From the NCBI GenBank assembly GCA_033439765.1, contig JAULSN010000011.1, forward strand, positions 372,001 to 436,000: DNA of 64,000 nucleotides. Reading direction: 5' to 3'. The translations under genes and the position numbers were made by a program. This document shows positions 10,595-23,147 of this stretch, one piece after another. Below the pieces are notes generated by a model, which saw only the letters and a list, made by a program, of their open reading frames with translations, was not told the DNA's origin and ran no database searches. Each line of letters starts with the position of its first letter. Within the stretch, counting starts at the first letter, position 1. This stretch comes from Lasiosphaeria ovina (Eukaryota; Ascomycota; Sordariomycetes; Sordariales; Lasiosphaeriaceae).

Positions 10595-13210
10595 CCTACG
10601 CCGCCCTTTGAGAAAAATATCCGCACCAACATGCGGTAACAAAGCCACTCCATCGTCAAAGGTCCCGCTCCAATAAAAAGAAGCATTCTTAGATTAGATT
10701 GGATTGCGGTGAAGGTGCTGTGATGTGCAGCCAAAAATATTTCCTGCCATCAAAATGGCAAACAGACAACGAAATACGGTGCGATTGGCACTTCGAATTG
10801 TCTCGGGGAATGGGGGAAGTGGAAAACTGGGAGGTGAAGACAATAACAGGCGTAATCTGGGCACTCGACATGGAGACAGAGAAAGGGGAATCGGCGTCAA
10901 TTCAACGCAGCATTAGCTCTAGGGAGTGGAATGACAGCAAAATATCAAAATGAGCTCAGTTTCAGTTATCATCATTGCTCAGATCGTAACCCATTGGACA
11001 AGATGCTCGCATTTCAAGGCGGCGAGCGATCGGTTGGAAGGTGCCCGTGTCACTCAAGATATGAAAGCTGGCAGTTGCCCACCAAGCCGTTGTAGAGGAA
11101 GATTCATACACGAAACGAAGTTCGAGGAGAGGCCTATTTCTATAGAAACTTGAGAGGGAGTTGCGAGTACCACGTGAAAGCTAAACAATTCACGTCTGGC
11201 CCAGCAAGGTCTCAGCAAACATTAACATTTAAACTTTGTTGGGAACACGGAAAACAGGGAACAGAAGACCATAGAAGCAGGGAAGTGGAGAAATTGCACC
11301 TAAAATGCCTAAACAGCACAGCATGGAGCGAGGAGCTATGTACTGTGTCTAGGGAGTGAAGGTAGTGGGTAACTAGGTATGTCAGCATCGTGGAGTGACT
11401 AGCTCATGGAGATAGGAGCCAACCAATGATTCCTCTTCCTGTCAAATCACTCTCTATTGCCTGCTAATCTATCCCTAGCGGGGAATATCGCCTAGATGGG
11501 CTGCCTGTCATTGGGAGCGGACCGACCGCATCCCTACACCGCCCAGAGTCACCTCAAAGGAAACTCAAACTCCTCCGCCACAGCACCCACACAATATGAG
11601 GAAGCACTCAGGGGGGGGGGGGGTTAGATGGACGCACCTGTGAAGAAGGAAAAGGGAAAAGAAGGGAAGCAGAAGAAGCCTTGGGGGTGCGGGAGCTTAT
11701 GTACTGGACGCTGGACGCTGGACAGCGGGCTCTGGCTCATGGCGCAACCACTTTCGTCAATGGGGAAGAGCACCTCTTGTCTGACATGGCAGGGGACGCC
11801 GAGCGAACATACAGGGAGCACACCAAGCCAGAGTCAAGGCGGACAGAATGCACACGCCAGTCGCGGATCAAGGCAGCGATATTTGACCTGGACGACCCGG
11901 AAAGCTGCACCTCTCATGTCTCCATTGCTTGACAACGACTAGATATAGAATGGAGAAAATTTATAAAATAACTCTTCACTTAACATAGTAGCGAATGCAA
12001 CCAACCCTTAGAGTTGGTGACGGCGGGGAGCAGCCTTGCAACACCGGTCCCATCGGTTCCTGCCATAACCAAATCCCCATGACTGAGATGCCGGTAGACT
12101 GGAGGTTGCCGCTGTTTATCTCCTGCCCCTTCCTTTCTCCATGAGAATCAGGCCATGCACCGGAGTCCAACTCCATGACTGCCAGTAGAGACGGTACCAA
12201 GTTCTGTCTCAGAAGGAAAGAGCTGCCATCAAAGGCGTCCAGAACCGAGCCGCGTGCCAAAATGGCGCGATGGGAACTCACTCAACTTGGGCTTGGGAAA
12301 GAGCGCCTGGCTCATCGCTTCATCTGAATTAATTATGTCAGCAGGTGTTGACTTCCCCCCTGAGCTCGAGAGACCATGGTTGTCTCCAACCCGTGTCCGA
12401 ATTGCGGGTGAGTTTTCAGTTAGTGGTTCAATACAAAATATCATAAAACTAAAAGCCATTTCTACTTTGGTGATAAATCTAACTTGTGGAAGCTTCCCCT
12501 AGACTAGACGAAATGATATTTAACAAAAACACAATTCTGTGGAGAAATTTCCAATCAAAATTACCTAGTAATAACTTTGACCTCGAGGAAGGTTGGTGAC
12601 AGAACATTAACATTTAGATTGATAAACGGTCCCGATGGAGGTTCTTGTTTGAATGCAACTACAGCTAGTCCAGCATTAACGATAATGAATGGGGCCCTCG
12701 AGTGTTAAGCATCATCTCGCGCTCTATATGACAGGCAGAATTAGGGATCATGATAGATAAACCAGGCGGTTAACGCCTCTTACTAATTAGCTTAAGAAAT
12801 GGTCTCGAGGACTCTTACGAGAGCTATTTATCAGTTTTGTTAAAAGAGCATTTGAGACGACCAGTAATCTCTTAGCGTTCTGTTGCGATAGCCTGCATAA
12901 TAACTAAGGGGGTGTTCATATTTAATGAGGTTAATAGGTGCGAACTCCATGCTATTCGTGGTATTTGATACAATGGAAGTACACTGCTCAGGAGTAATTA
13001 CAAAAGTAAACAAAGGAAAAAAGAAAACAAATAAAAAACAAATAAAAAACTATGCCGGGTCTCTAGTATATCCCCATAACCAAAGATCTATCCTAATGTA
13101 TCCAAATGTCATTAAACCCTTTCTACCCAGTCCCAGTGGTTCCTCCACTATTCTAACCGACGCTTGGACCTCGACCGAACCACACCCACCCTCACAAACA
13201 CCGCGAGCGA
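10595..13210. other. Long gene-free stretch
   Basis: About 2.6 kb with no frame I can defend on either strand. It contains a run of 13 G at 11611-11623, a short GGACGCTGGACGCTGGACAG triplication near 11706-11725, and AT-rich sequence from 12400 to 13100. It could hold an untranslated RNA or remnants, but I see no supporting structure. Confidence 0.5.
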
Positions 13211-14333
13211 CTAGTTGGCATAGCCGCCCTGGTATCCCGTCATGCTGGGCCGGCCGCTGCTCTGGTAGCCGGGCATGCCGGGCTGGTTGGGGACCTGCTG
13301 GTGCTTGTCTGGCGAGCCAGGGGCGGTCATGGGGAGGATCTCGCCGCGGGAGGGGCCCCTGCTGTCGAGGCTCTCGAGGGTGACGCCGTCCTTGTAGCCG
13401 GCGAGGGCGCGGCTAGGGTGGTAGGCGAGCAGGATGACGGCGCAGATGAGCATCAGCGCGCCGTCGAGGATGAGCAGGTAGATCTCGGACCCCAGCAGCA
13501 CGCTGTCCTGGCCCGAAGCGTACTCGACGGTGCGGAACACGGACCGTACCAGGATCAGGAAGCTGACCGCGTACAGGGCGAGGATAAACTGCCGCCACGG
13601 CGCCGCCACCGAGAACGACCGCGCCGTCGGCTCCTTGGTGATGCGGATGTGAAAGATCACGATGGTGATGATGAATAGCCCGAAGAAGAGCACTTGGATG
13701 GCCAACCCTGCGAGCAGCACGTTGCTGCCGAGGTCGCTCTGCTTCTTCGTGTCGGCGTTGGAGAGGATGCCGCCGCCTGGTTTTGCTCCTGTCAGTGCTG
13801 CTTCCCCCTTCCCTCAGCGATGCAGCGCAGACTTACCGGCGCCCTGTGTGAGAAAGGACAAGACGTCACCAGCGACAAAGATCTTGGTCAGCCATGTCGT
13901 GCGGACTATCGAGTGATGGTGGGCGTCGAGCAGGCGCACCAGCCGGCCGAGCATCATGTAGACCGAGGCGGCCATCAGCGCGGGCGCGAGCAGAATGAGC
14001 AGCGACTGCATGATGAAGGGGCCGAGCGTCCAGTTCGGCGTCTGGCCCGTGGCGATGACTCGACCAACATATCCAATCGCTTCGACTGTTTCGTGGGGGA
14101 AGGTGAGGCATGGTAAGCAACTTGGCGGGGGGGATCGAATCGATCTCGTTGGATTGTTACTCACAAAGACATCCCACGAGAAACGGAATGAAGTACCACG
14201 TCTTCTTGCGCACGATGAGGAAGAGGTGCCCGACGGATACGATAGCGAACAGTATAACGAAGGACAGGTTGGCGGCCTTTGACGGGTCGTAGTGGTAGTA
14301 CTTGAACTTTGGCTTTGCGTCTCCGTCCGACAT
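13211..14333 (-). CDS. RTA1-like multi-pass membrane protein
   Basis: Three exons on the minus strand, 14333-14165, 14085-13837 and 13776-13211, give 327 aa in one frame with both introns in phase 1. About seven hydrophobic helices run from residue 20 to 250. The segment FEAIGYVGRVIATGQ is the second-helix signature of the fungal RTA1/RTM1 family, and MMLGRLVRLL, SFLTQGAGGG and a GSEIYLLILDGALML helix follow in the family order. The soluble C-tail ends in Gly/Tyr/Pro repeats (PGMPGYQSSGRPSMTGYQGG). RTA1 proteins sit in the plasma membrane and are linked to lipid-asymmetry stress and resistance to membrane-active drugs; the substrate of this one cannot be told. The start at 14333 fits because MSDGDAKPKF precedes the first helix and an N-terminal extension would be off-family. 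Confidence 0.9.
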
Positions 14334-17300
14334 GGTGAAGAGCCTTTGCGCGGGCACGCTATGCCTTCGGAACTGGTGTTGATTCGATGTTGACAGGGAT
14401 GACGGACGACGAAGTATTTGGGAGGCGAGCGACGGGTGAGTAAAGAACGAAATCCAAGACACCTAAGGATGTGAGTTATCGATGTGTTTCGTGGACCGGC
14501 CAAGACAAGCCGAGGAGTGTGGGCGCACGGCGCATATAAAACGAAGAGGAGCAACAAGATTTGGCGTGGCTGAGCGATTGGGGTCCCTTGTAGGGTGGGG
14601 CTGGAAGCGGGTTTGGGAACCGGTGGGTAACAGGGAATAGTCTCCGAACTTGGACTATGTGTGTTTCTGGGGGGGCAAAGAGAAAAAAGAGGCTCGCGTG
14701 CGTATTTCGTAACGAATCCTTCAAATGTTGTTTGCTTACGCGTTTTGATGCAGGCGTTATGGCTGTTTTGGGCAAGCTTATTTTTATTTACAGGGGGGAC
14801 ACTCCGTCTTGTACATTGATAAAGCATTGAAACGGCAACTGCCAAGAGCCCATTGGTACCGACCGCGTGTTCTAGGCCATTTTAATCTCCTTCCATTGCA
14901 CAGAGCCTTGAGCTCAGCCCCAATCCGTGCCTGTCGTATCTCGTAAGGCGGCTACGGAAGGGGGCCCGGGGTTTACCAGAGTCCGCCAGATGCCTAACAG
15001 GGCATTTTGTACTGGGGTCAGGCTTGGGCGGGATTTCGCTTCGCTTTCGCATCCTCGTCCCATTGGCTAGCGGCAAGGATGACGTTCCTCGGGTTGGCTG
15101 AGCCGCAGCTCAGGGGTCGACCCGCCCTTCTTACCTTCCCCCATCGGCCGTTCCTTATGGCGAACCTCCGATGGTGACACCGTTATACGCCCTTCTGTCA
15201 GCATTGCTTTCAGACGTTTCCTTTTCACTGGCCCCTATCGCAAACCTAAAGTTGAATGCCGATTCAAAACTAATTAATTGGACAGAGCGACGCAATTAAT
15301 TGCTCAGTAATTAGTTAGTTACCGAAGCTCATTACGTTTACATATGCCAGCGCACAGCCGATATCTCTTTTAGCACTTGGGATTTCTGGTTGCTTTGTTG
15401 TTACCGTCTTATTACGGTGCGTGGGAGCTCATTGGATGATGTTATTTGACATCCAAGGTGGCGGTGGGACCTGGGGCAGAGTCACTCATGCGGTGTTATC
15501 TTTCTGATCTGGTTGTGTTCCTCGAACCTCCAATCGCTAGCGGCCCAAGCTTCAGCTGCATCTCAAATCATACCCAAAGTGGCGGTAAGTCAAGCAACGC
15601 TCAGCCATGGCATGCGCCATCGAGACTGCAGCGGCTACTTCCGGTCGTCGTCAACCACCGTGTGCGGCTTAGTTAATTATGTCTCCGAGCCGCGTCGACC
15701 TAATTATTAGATAGAAAGATGCCACCGAAAGTCGAACGGAGCACCATAACGGCCAGAGAACCGGGCTTTACGGGTTTCCGCCTGGCCGAATTCTAGTCTG
15801 CTGGCTGACGTGTCCCCCGGGCCGGGCTTCTGGAGGCGGACGCCAATGGGAGCCTGGCTGGGTACCGCCCCGCAAAGTTAACCGTCAGGCTCTCATGCCC
15901 CCCAGCCGCCGCCCTGCATGATTGAGCTCAGTCTTTATCGTGGCTCCGCCCCATCGGTAGATGAAACCCGGCGCGTCTAGGCCCGTTCGTTACTTGAGAA
16001 CCGGGGCGGCGGTCTTGATATGGGGCCAAACTCTGCATCTCGGTTTCGGTTTCGGTTTATTGTTCGTATTATTTGCTCTTTGGACCAGATGTTGCCGTCG
16101 ACGCTGCCCTGCTGTCTCATCAGAACACGAACCGATAACCTGCGAGAGGCCTTTGTTTCTTGTAATGGCAGTCGCAGCTCAACAACATGTGCTGATTAGG
16201 TCTGTATTTGGCGGGCGTCATGCCCTCTAGGCTCTCCACTGTCTGAGCCTTTGTCATTCTCGGGGGGCGCAGTTGCAGTCCATTTTCGTTCCCCGTACAA
16301 CTCCACTAATAACGAAGACGTTAACTGAATCGCCAAAATTACAAAATATTCTCGAGCTACCCAAAGCCCCCTTGCATCTCTCCATGTCTCTTGTAGTAAT
16401 CGACTGCCTTGCCCTTCCAATCATGAAATAAGGCACCGTCCATCGTGGGAACTCCAAAGTTATTTGCTGCTGATGCCCTGACCGACTTCTCTAACAGTCA
16501 TATGGCATAAACGACTCCGGAAGTTGCTGCTGTCTTGGATGAAGTTTGACTTTCACATCCTACATGGGCTTTCCCCCTTAGCTGTTCGCCTCGGATAGTA
16601 TCGTCCGACGGTAATTAGACGAGGGCGCGTGTTCATCTTCAGACAGAGTCGGGGTCCGTTCCGACTCGCTCATTATGTTCTCTCCTTGCCCCAAGTCGGG
16701 GTAAACCCCGTTTCCTCCAGCCTGAAAAATTGTATTGCTGCGCCCCAAAACTCGCGTGCCAGGACACCATATGATCAATACTGCACACTTGGACCCTGGA
16801 AAGGCCTGCGCGGCATCATGCCCACCCACAGCGCTAACTATGAACGCGATACGGGACCGAATCACGCCAGGCCTGGTTCATTCACCTGCTCCGGGCCATT
16901 GTCCTGTCTGTACCACTCAAAGCATTGTTCATTTTCTGTTCCCAAACAGGCGGTGGGCTAATCGAAAGCAGTTCGGCCTTCCGTCGGACTTTGGACGTGG
17001 ATGGCTGAAAGAGCGTGCGATCTCTGTCTGTTCCTGACGCCAAGTTGGTGATCCGGTATGGTTTGATGGTCTCTTATGGGGGCGCAGCCAAGGCTCAAAC
17101 TCTACCCTGGTTGAACCACATACCCCTTTGCTCACCGACCGATGGAAATACGGATGAGAAACCCAGTGGTATGGATCGTTTACCCAGCCTTCTAACGCCA
17201 CCTCCTACCTCTGTCGTGGTCTTCATCATTGACGTCGCGAAGTCCAACCGCCAACCTGACTTCTTCATTGTGCTGGGGGTGGCTACAGCCTACGGCCTAC

Positions 17301-18345
17301 AGACTGTTGCCCAGGCCGCCAGGGGACAGGTGATTATCTGTTTTGTCTGGCTGTTGCAACGGTAGCCCACGACATTCACGCGCCTTGTACAAAGCCTAGC
17401 CTCACCATCGATTTGGCCTGTTAGGCTTTCTATCAGAGCCCTGCCATGCCGATTACGAGATCTACCCCGGTTCGTGGGCTCCAAGGGTTGACTCGGGCTT
17501 GGACATGCTCTCCTTGCCGCGTAACCCAGACTTTCCAATGTATTGCAGAGAATTGCAGAGACTTGATTTTCTGCGGGATGCACCAGTACTAGTACTTTCC
17601 AGTCATTCTTCAACAGTCTCTGTACCTGCCACCTCCCCCTTTCCGCAGCCCAAGTCTCATCGCTGCGAGATTCACAGGGTTAGGGTTATGGCGGTTTGTA
17701 CCCCAAGACGGAGGTATTTCGGAAAGCGCACAGCATTTCCGTCAGCCACAGCCAGCAATAAAATCGCGCTGACTGACAACGGTAGCACGGTTGGCGATGG
17801 TTAAGAGCAATCAGCTGTTATCGTTTCCCCAAAGTGTTGCCCAACCGGACAATGCCGACTCACGCTGCGAAGCCGCTGAATAAGTGGGTCAGGCTTCCAT
17901 GACATCATGCGCGCCGAAACGGGGTGATTATTGCCTTAATAAGGAGCTTGGCAAAGGCAAAAGACGATGAATATGGAAGTGAGGAAGGAGCATGTTATAA
18001 GAAGTTAATGTCCACGCCGCGCTCGCAACTTCCTCGGCGTGGTGCGGGTTTCGTGGGGGATTGGGCATCTCCGACACCGGTCGGCCCAGGGGCACAGCAT
18101 TCGGGAGCAGACATCCACAGCGGGGCAAGCTGCCCAGCTGCCCCTCATCGGCATCACCAGTGCCCCGCCCCAAGCAGCGGCACGCGTCGAACTCCCGATA
18201 GCGTTTTGGAAAAGAGAGTCGACGAGAAGGTTATATATTGAGTCGACGTCCGCGATTCTAGACAGTGGCACAGATGAGGACAACCGCAGCCCACTTTCTC
18301 CAAGCCCTAAACTCACAACTTCGACACAGCAGCACCACCAGCAAA
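14334..18345. other. 4-kb gene-free stretch
   Basis: Between a divergent pair (RTA1-like on minus, dehydrogenase on plus). Many short frames occur on both strands but none has protein-like composition or a family match. Small features only: a (GGTTTC)n tract at 16041 and a two-unit TTAGGG-like string at 17676. This may be an old, decayed repeat or a long regulatory region. Confidence 0.5.
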
Positions 18346-19290
18346 ATGAAGCTCCTCTACCCCAACTCGCTCGTGCTCGACACGGCCAGCCTCCAGGGCT
18401 TCGCACCCACGCTGCACGAGTACGACGTGCACGCACCGATCCCCGATGCGCTACTGGACGCCGAGATCCTGGTGACGTGGACTAACAGCGCGGCGAACCT
18501 GCGCGACGCCAAGGCTCGCATGCCCAACCTGCGCTGGATCCAGTCGCTCGCGGCGGGGCCCAACGACGTGCTGGGCGCCGGCTTTGACCCCCGCGCCGTC
18601 GCCGTCACCACCGGCTCCGGCCTGCACGACCGCACCGTCGCCGAGCACGCGCTGGGCCTGCTGCTCAACGCCGCCCGCCGCTTCTACGAGATGCGCGACT
18701 ACCAGCTGCAAGGGAAGTGGCCCGGCCACCTCGGCGGCCCGCAGCCCGACCGCGCCCCCGGCAGCTTCCGCACCCTGCGCGACGCCCGCGTGACGGTCTG
18801 GGGGTTCGGCAACATCGCCAAGACGCTGACTCCGCACCTCGTCGCCCTCGGCGCCACCGTGCGCGGCGTCGCCCGCCGCCCGGGCGTGCGCAACGGGATT
18901 GAGGTGTTTGGCGAGGACAGCCTGCCCGAGCTGCTGCCGCAGACGGACGCGCTGGTCATGATCCTGCCGGGCGACGCCTCGACGCGCCACGCGCTTGCTG
19001 CCGAGCGCTTGGCGCTGCTGCCCAGCCACGCGTGGGTCGTCAATGTCGGCCGCGGCTCGTCCATCGACGAGGACGCCCTGCTCAAGGCCCTCGAGGCCGG
19101 GACTATTGGTGGTGCCGCCTTGGATGTCTTTGACACGGAGCCCCTGCCCGAGGCCAGCCCCTTGTGGAAGGCGCCGAATCTCATCGTCTCGCCGCATGCT
19201 GCTGGCGGCCGGCCGCAGGGCGCCGAAGCGCTGATTGTTGATAACCTGCGCAGGTTTCTGGCTGGCCAGCAGTTGAGGAACGCACTTTAG
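18346..19290 (+). CDS. D-isomer-specific 2-hydroxyacid dehydrogenase
   Basis: An intronless frame of 314 aa. It has the NAD-binding motif GFGNIA at residues 153-158 (the third Gly of the usual GxGxxG is Ala) and the catalytic set in family order: Arg236 in NVGRGSSID, Glu265 in DVFDTEPLP and His284 in SPHAAG. The product should interconvert a 2-keto acid and a D-2-hydroxy acid with NAD(P)H; the substrate cannot be read from sequence, but glyoxylate/hydroxypyruvate reductase-type enzymes look alike. I chose the ATG at 18346 because it has a good context (CAGCAAAATGA) and begins KLLYPNS, which aligns with the first beta strand. An in-frame ATG at 18265 would add a 27-residue basic, Ser/Thr-rich leader that could in principle target mitochondria. 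Confidence 0.9.
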   Translation: MKLLYPNSLVLDTASLQGFAPTLHEYDVHAPIPDALLDAEILVTWTNSAANLRDAKARMPNLRWIQSLAAGPNDVLGAGFDPRAVAVTTGSGLHDRTVAEHALGLLLNAARRFYEMRDYQLQGKWPGHLGGPQPDRAPGSFRTLRDARVTVWGFGNIAKTLTPHLVALGATVRGVARRPGVRNGIEVFGEDSLPELLPQTDALVMILPGDASTRHALAAERLALLPSHAWVVNVGRGSSIDEDALLKALEAGTIGGAALDVFDTEPLPEASPLWKAPNLIVSPHAAGGRPQGAEALIVDNLRRFLAGQQLRNAL

Positions 19291-19610
19291 ACTGGTTGCG
19301 TGTTTTGGTTGACGGAGGGCTGATTGAGTTGGGAACTTTGGATGAAAGGAAGGACCATTAGATGGCGTAATTCTTGGATCACGGAGATTCGTCGACAGGT
19401 TAGTTTCCTTGGACTCCAAAATGTTTGGATAGAGACAGTTTTCATTATCGCATAGTTCATAGCGGTCAGTTCATTAATAGTTGGTTGATTGAGAAATTAG
19501 TTTCAAATGACAGTTTTCTTATTCCAATTATCTAAATGGATGGGGGATTACGGATCTACCTTCTTTGTTCTTGACTTACCAACAAGGACGGTATTACTTT
19601 GTGAAACCAC
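19291..19610. other. Short gene-free spacer
   Basis: AT-richer sequence holding the dehydrogenase 3' UTR. Nothing else was recognised. Confidence 0.4.
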
Positions 19611-20118
19611 TTATGTGGAGTTACTTGGCTGATCAGCCGAGTCAGTGGGCTCAGTGGGTTGAATAGTCGAGTCCTCTGGCCGAGCAGTCGATTCATCAAA
19701 TGGAGGATCAACATATGTGACCATCATAAATGTTTTATCCCCCTCATAGTTGTCGCCTATAGCTACTAGGCACTCACTTACATAGCGGTCGAGAGCACTC
19801 AGCGAGGGGACCTTACTCTGGTTGCGGGCGTGGAAGTGCGCAAACTCGGCGTCGTAGGTGAAGCTGGCCAACTCGTCGAACTTGAGCTTGCCCAGCATGA
19901 GCAGGGCATTCACGAAGCCCCTGACGGCCTCGGTGTCGTAGACGTCCCTTCTTTGTCACTTTCTTTGCAGTGACGCTTCCGTGGTTGTATTTCAGGACGT
20001 CTTGTTGAAAACTCTTCTTGTTGAAAGAAAGGCCAGGCGAATGGCCCGGAACAGTCGTGAGGTTTGTTGGTGCAATTGCCTCACGCAGTTGCATTTCTTT
20101 CCTGACCCAGTGCTGCAA
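19611..20118 (-). pseudogene. Possible broken hypothetical gene
   Basis: Two minus-strand frames overlap. The upstream one (20118-19927 or so) reads into KKVTKKG. A different frame then continues RDVYDTEAVRGFVNALLMLGK through ELASFTYDAEFAHFHARN and ends in an acidic Thr/Pro-rich tail at 19611. One frameshift at about 19945 joins them. The middle part is GC-rich and protein-like, while the ends are AT-richer. I do not recognise a family. It may be a decayed gene, or a real gene with an unseen intron near the frame change and a further exon upstream (20124-20342). Confidence 0.25.
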
Positions 20119-21010
20119 AGTGAATGGTCCTGAAATTCATAATTCAAACTCATGACTGCCTGACTTTTGCTAGGAATATGCTTAATTGGTATGGTTATAT
20201 TCTTATAGAAGAACCATGCTGGTTCGATGTCGCAAAGGCACTGTACATTGACACCTTGGACTGTCGACATTGACAGCCCGTCTAGCGACTCAAACCCACA
20301 ACTGCCGAGTTTCCACCAAAGAAAATGGACTACGTCAATCACAGCCCCTAGCTAGACCACAGAAAATCACCAGAAACACGCTTTCGAAGCCCGTGCTTCA
20401 CATCGCAAAAGGGGGCTTGGTGATCGGCGCCAGGGGCAGCGGCAGAGACGGGATGGCACGTGTGGAACGTCAAACGGTTCCGGCGTTCTGAAGCACGGGG
20501 CTGCAATTTATCCACCACCCACACCGGCACACGCGCAATTTGCCTGTTGTCGCCGCATCAGAAACCTCAGACGGACGCGTCTTGGCGTACGCAACTTGCT
20601 CGCCTGCCCCGTCTGATGTCTGTGGAACCCGGGGGCAAAAGGGGGTTGCTTTTCTCTTGAGGTCTTCACAATTGGCGTGTCACGCTCCCGTGGAGAATGA
20701 GATCGACAGCTCGTGCGGCAGCGCCGACACACATGAGATGTTTCCTCGGCTTATCTGCCCCGGGCGGGTGAGCATGACGGTTGTGGGCGCAGAGATGCGT
20801 GTGTTTAAAAGAGCAGCCCGACCAGCCCCAGGCTGCTAGATCTGTTGTTTCTTTCTTTTCCTGGTTATCCCTGGAAGATTGTTGAACGAGATTCGCTCCT
20901 TTTGTTGCTTGGCCTGGTAAATCTGTTTTCTGTCTTTCTTCTTTTAACACCCTGATCTCGTTCGCTTCTTATTCGTTCCTTTATATACATATATACCACC
21001 TTGCCCGGCG
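20119..21010. other. Spacer and promoter side of the GH7 gene
   Basis: No convincing gene. The last 150 bases before 21011 are pyrimidine-rich (TTTCTTTCTTTTCC), as is common just upstream of strongly expressed fungal genes. Confidence 0.45.
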
Positions 21011-22508
21011 ATGGCGTCTCTCAGGCTGGCAGCTGCGCTGCCCCTTTTTCTCTCCCTCCTCCACCCAGCCCACGGCCAGCGCATCGGCACGCTGGTGCCC
21101 GAGGTGCACCCCAAGCTGACAACGCAGGTGTGCACGACGGCGGGTGGATGCGTGAACAAGCAGACATCGCTGGTGACGGACGCGCTGTCGCGGCACTTCC
21201 ACGCCGCCGACGACGCGTCCGTGTCGTGCTCGGCGCAGCCGCTCAACACGACACTGTGCCCGGACGCGGCCACGTGCGCGCAGAACTGCGTGCTCGAGGG
21301 TGTCGAGTATGGCAGCATCGGCGTGCTGGCCACGGGCGCTGCTGTCACGCTGCGCCAGTACCTGTTCGACGGCGCCGCCTTCAAGTCGGTCAGCCCCCGC
21401 GTCTACCTGCTCGCCGAGGACGACATGAACTACGAGCCCATGCGCCTGCTCAACCAGGAGCTGGCCTTTGATGTTGATTTGTCGCGCCTCGGCTGCGGCA
21501 TGAACGGCGCCCTGTACCTGTCCGAGATGGACATGTCGGGCTCCCGCAGCGCCCTCAACCCCGCCGGCGCACAGTACGGCACCGGGTACTGCGACGCGCA
21601 GTGCTTCACCGTGCCGTTCATCAACGGGCTGGTGGGTTCTGTCCATTCCCAAGTCTGTAACTACCTCCACTAACCTTTGTGTCCAGCCCAACCTCAACAA
21701 CTCGGGCTCGTGCTGCAACGAGATGGACATCTGGGAGGCCAACGCGGAGGCGACCGTGTTCACGCCGCACCCGTGCAGCGGCGTCGGCTCGTTCCTGTGC
21801 GCGGGCACCGAGTGCAACAAGACGGTCGGCGTGTGCGACAAGGACGGCTGCGGGCTCAACACGTTCGGGCTCGGCAACCCGGACTACTACGGCCCGGGGC
21901 TGACGGTCGACACGGCGCGGCCCTTCACGGTGGTCACCCAGTTCCTGACCAGCGACAACACGACGGCCGGCGACCTCGTCGAGATCCGCCGCCTGTACGT
22001 GCAGGACGGCGCCGTCATCCCCAACACCGCCAAGACCACCAACGCCGCCGTCGCCAAGCTGCCCGGCTACCAGGGCGCCGTCACGCAGGACTACTGCGAG
22101 GCCCGTAATACGTCTGACTTTCTGCGGCTGGGCGGTGTCAAGGCCATGGGCGAGTCGCTCGCCCGCGGCATGGTGCTCATCTTCAGCATCTGGAACTCGC
22201 CCGGCGACTTCATGAGCTGGCTCGACGGCGGGAGCAACGGGCCGTGCAATGCGACGGCCGGCGACCCCAAGACTATTATTGCCAATAACCCCGACGTCTC
22301 GGTTACCTTCTCCAATATCCGCTGGGGAGACATTGGGTCGACGTTCAGCGCCGCCACGTCGCCCGGCGGGGGAGCGTCGAGCGCCGGCGCCGAGGCCGGT
22401 GGCAAGGCCGCCCTGCAAGCGTCGACGTCTGGGGCCGTGTCCGCGAGGCAGGCCGCTGTGGGCGCCGCCGCGGGCCTGACGGCCTTGCTTGGAGTGTTCC
22501 TTGCTTAG
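21011..22508 (+). CDS. GH7 endo-beta-1,4-glucanase, secreted, probably GPI-anchored
   Basis: Two exons, 21011-21631 and 21687-22508, with a 55-bp phase-0 intron, give 480 aa. A signal peptide (cleavage near residue 22, after AHG) leads into the GH7 start IGTLVPEVHPKL. The catalytic motif EMDIWEAN lies just after the splice: nucleophile Glu219, Asp221 and acid/base Glu224. Many Cys residues are in family spacing (CCNEMD, CDKDGCG, GTGYCDAQC). There is no linker or cellulose-binding module. Instead the end is a Ser/Gly/Ala stretch and a hydrophobic tail (GLTALLGVFLA) typical of a GPI-anchor signal. The overall sequence resembles endoglucanase-type rather than cellobiohydrolase GH7. It would cut beta-1,4-glucan at or outside the cell wall; anchoring suggests a role on the fungus's own wall or surface-bound cellulose breakdown. 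Confidence 0.93.
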
Positions 22509-23147
22509 GAGGCGTTTGGGTAGATAACCGGAGTGTTCGCCAGGGAGAGGCAGCCTGAGGAGTTCGGGCGTTGAATGCATGTAGATACACGTAGAGGCAA
22601 CCTGTATATAGATGGCGTGCTTGTAGTTACCTAGGAGTACAAATCCCTGATTTTTCCACCATGTCGCCTCGCGGACCGAGTTTACTCTTTGTTGTGATTG
22701 CGGGTGTGCCTTTTGAGCGAGTCTTGGTAGGAGATCTCTGTAACTCTTGAGTCTTTGCAATTTTGTGGTACGTTTCTCTAGCTTTTTCTGTGCATATAGA
22801 TATTCAACTTTATCGTGAGTTATAGAGTTGCTGGCTACATCCCTTAATTTGTGTCAATGGCGCTCGGGTGTATTTAATTCATATTTAATACCATAAATCA
22901 GGTAGACAACTTCAGCGGAGGGCTGTGGCAGTCAGCCCAGTCTCCATTTAGCTTAGCTGCAGTGACTATTGGGCTTGTCGCAGGCTTGCGTCCAATGAGC
23001 AGAATGACCTGGGGCTGTGCGTCACGACCTCAGAAACAAACACCTCAAAAAGCTGCAACTGTCGTCTCACACAGCTTGAGTCACACCCTGACTATAATCT
23101 CAAGACGCAAGCTGAAACCGGGCTGGCGAGGCATTCGCCTGGCTAGC
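22509..23147. other. Gene-free spacer
   Basis: Holds the GH7 3' UTR and the promoter of the following membrane protein. An open frame runs upstream of 23148 from 22962, but its residues are not protein-like. Nothing else was recognised. Confidence 0.45.

Noticed and set aside
17676..17692. TTAGGG-like string (also at 38315), possible interstitial telomere or subtelomere mark
   Set aside because: Only two units at each place; expected by chance and not adjacent to a break or repeat border.
18451..19419. 322-codon minus-strand frame over the 2-hydroxyacid dehydrogenase
   Set aside because: Antisense shadow with Arg/Gly/Ala-rich low-complexity product; the plus strand has all the catalytic residues.
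20982..20995. TATATACATATATA as the TATA box of the GH7 gene
   Set aside because: It lies only 15 bases before the start codon, too close for a normal leader; more likely part of the 5' UTR.
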